The position numbers and the translations under genes are program-made. The notes beneath the pieces are model-generated. The model did not search any database, was not told the origin of the DNA, and saw only the letters and a list, made by a program, of their open reading frames with translations. From Planctomycetota bacterium (GTDB taxonomy: Bacteria; Planctomycetota; UBA1135), in the NCBI GenBank assembly GCA_003501525.1, contig DNPI01000144.1:1-6270 (forward strand): a stretch of DNA of 6,270 nucleotides, read 5' to 3'. Of the stretch, positions 6,089 through 6,270 are shown piece by piece; the first letter of the stretch is position 1; each line of letters opens with the position of its first letter.

Positions 6089-6270
6089 CCTCTTTTTCGC
6101 TAGACACTATTTTGACGGCAGTTAGCTCTCGTGCTGCTAGTCGCCGCAGACAACATTCCCTTAGGGACCTTCGCGCTGATGTAATCCCTGATGTCCTTCG
6201 TAAAGAGCGATTTCTAGATGCATTGAAGAGTCCGAGGCTTTCAATTATTGCTGAATTTAAACGTAAAGCT
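6085..6270 (+). CDS. trpC: Indole-3-glycerol phosphate synthase (TrpC), 5' part only
   Basis: Only the first 62 codons are in the window; the frame is open to the edge. TrpC closes the ring of 1-(2-carboxyphenylamino)-1-deoxyribulose 5-phosphate to indole-3-glycerol phosphate, with loss of CO2 and water. The visible part has the N-terminal helical extension with a basic stretch (ASRRRQ, 18-23), then strand 1 of the TIM barrel ending in SIIAEFKRK (53-61), the family signature, with Glu57 and Lys59 at active-site positions. The GTG start overlaps the trpD stop as GTGA, so translation is probably coupled. Whether a TrpF domain is fused at the C-terminus, as in enterics, cannot be seen. Confidence 0.93.
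   Translation, partial: MTSFSLDTILTAVSSRAASRRRQHSLRDLRADVIPDVLRKERFLDALKSPRLSIIAEFKRKA

Noticed and set aside
1..6270. CRISPR array, tRNA, insertion sequence, prophage or defence genes
   Set aside because: No regularly spaced repeats, tRNA-like folds, transposase motifs or terminal inverted repeats were seen; all substantial coding regions have ordinary chromosomal functions.

Overview
The window holds the 5' part of a gene for an exported subtilisin-family protease (minus strand, running off the left edge), a divergent intergenic region, a complete ALDH7-type aldehyde dehydrogenase gene, and then a tryptophan biosynthesis operon in the order leader peptide, trpE, trpG, trpD, trpC (trpC cut by the right edge). 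It is bacterial chromosome. No mobile element, CRISPR array, tRNA or rRNA gene was seen. The protease has a Sec-type signal peptide, and the operon relies on Shine-Dalgarno sites, GTG starts and 4-base gene overlaps. The phylum cannot be fixed from this window; unfused TrpE, TrpG, TrpD and TrpC rule out the fused enteric arrangements (TrpG-TrpD, TrpC-TrpF) at least for the parts visible.

Layout: 1-1134 (minus), S8 protease with signal peptide, two similar propeptide-like modules and the catalytic Asp and His; the Ser half lies outside. 1135-1271, divergent intergenic region with a perfect 12-bp palindrome that overlaps the next start codon. 1272-2822 (plus), aldehyde dehydrogenase of the alpha-aminoadipic semialdehyde type (lysine/pipecolate catabolism). 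2823-3006, the trp regulatory region. 3007-6270, trpE, trpG, trpD and the first 62 codons of trpC, all closely packed.

The most interesting part is the trp leader. A 24-codon reading frame at 2869-2943 carries two near-adjacent Trp codons (Trp-Pro-Trp-Pro). It is followed by a 10-bp terminator hairpin with a T tail. A long competing pairing (2906-2917 with 2959-2970) would take away the 5' arm of that terminator. Together these are the parts of a ribosome-mediated transcription attenuator. The terminator stem also contains a GGAGG lying 6 bases before an in-frame TTG, so the same hairpin may control both termination and ribosome access for trpE.

Together the operon would turn chorismate into anthranilate (TrpE with TrpG), anthranilate into phosphoribosylanthranilate (TrpD), and, after an isomerase step not seen here, into indole-3-glycerol phosphate (TrpC). 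Control appears two-layered: attenuation by charged tRNA-Trp, and probable feedback inhibition of TrpE by tryptophan through its conserved LLES motif. The protease and the aldehyde dehydrogenase have no evident functional tie to tryptophan synthesis.
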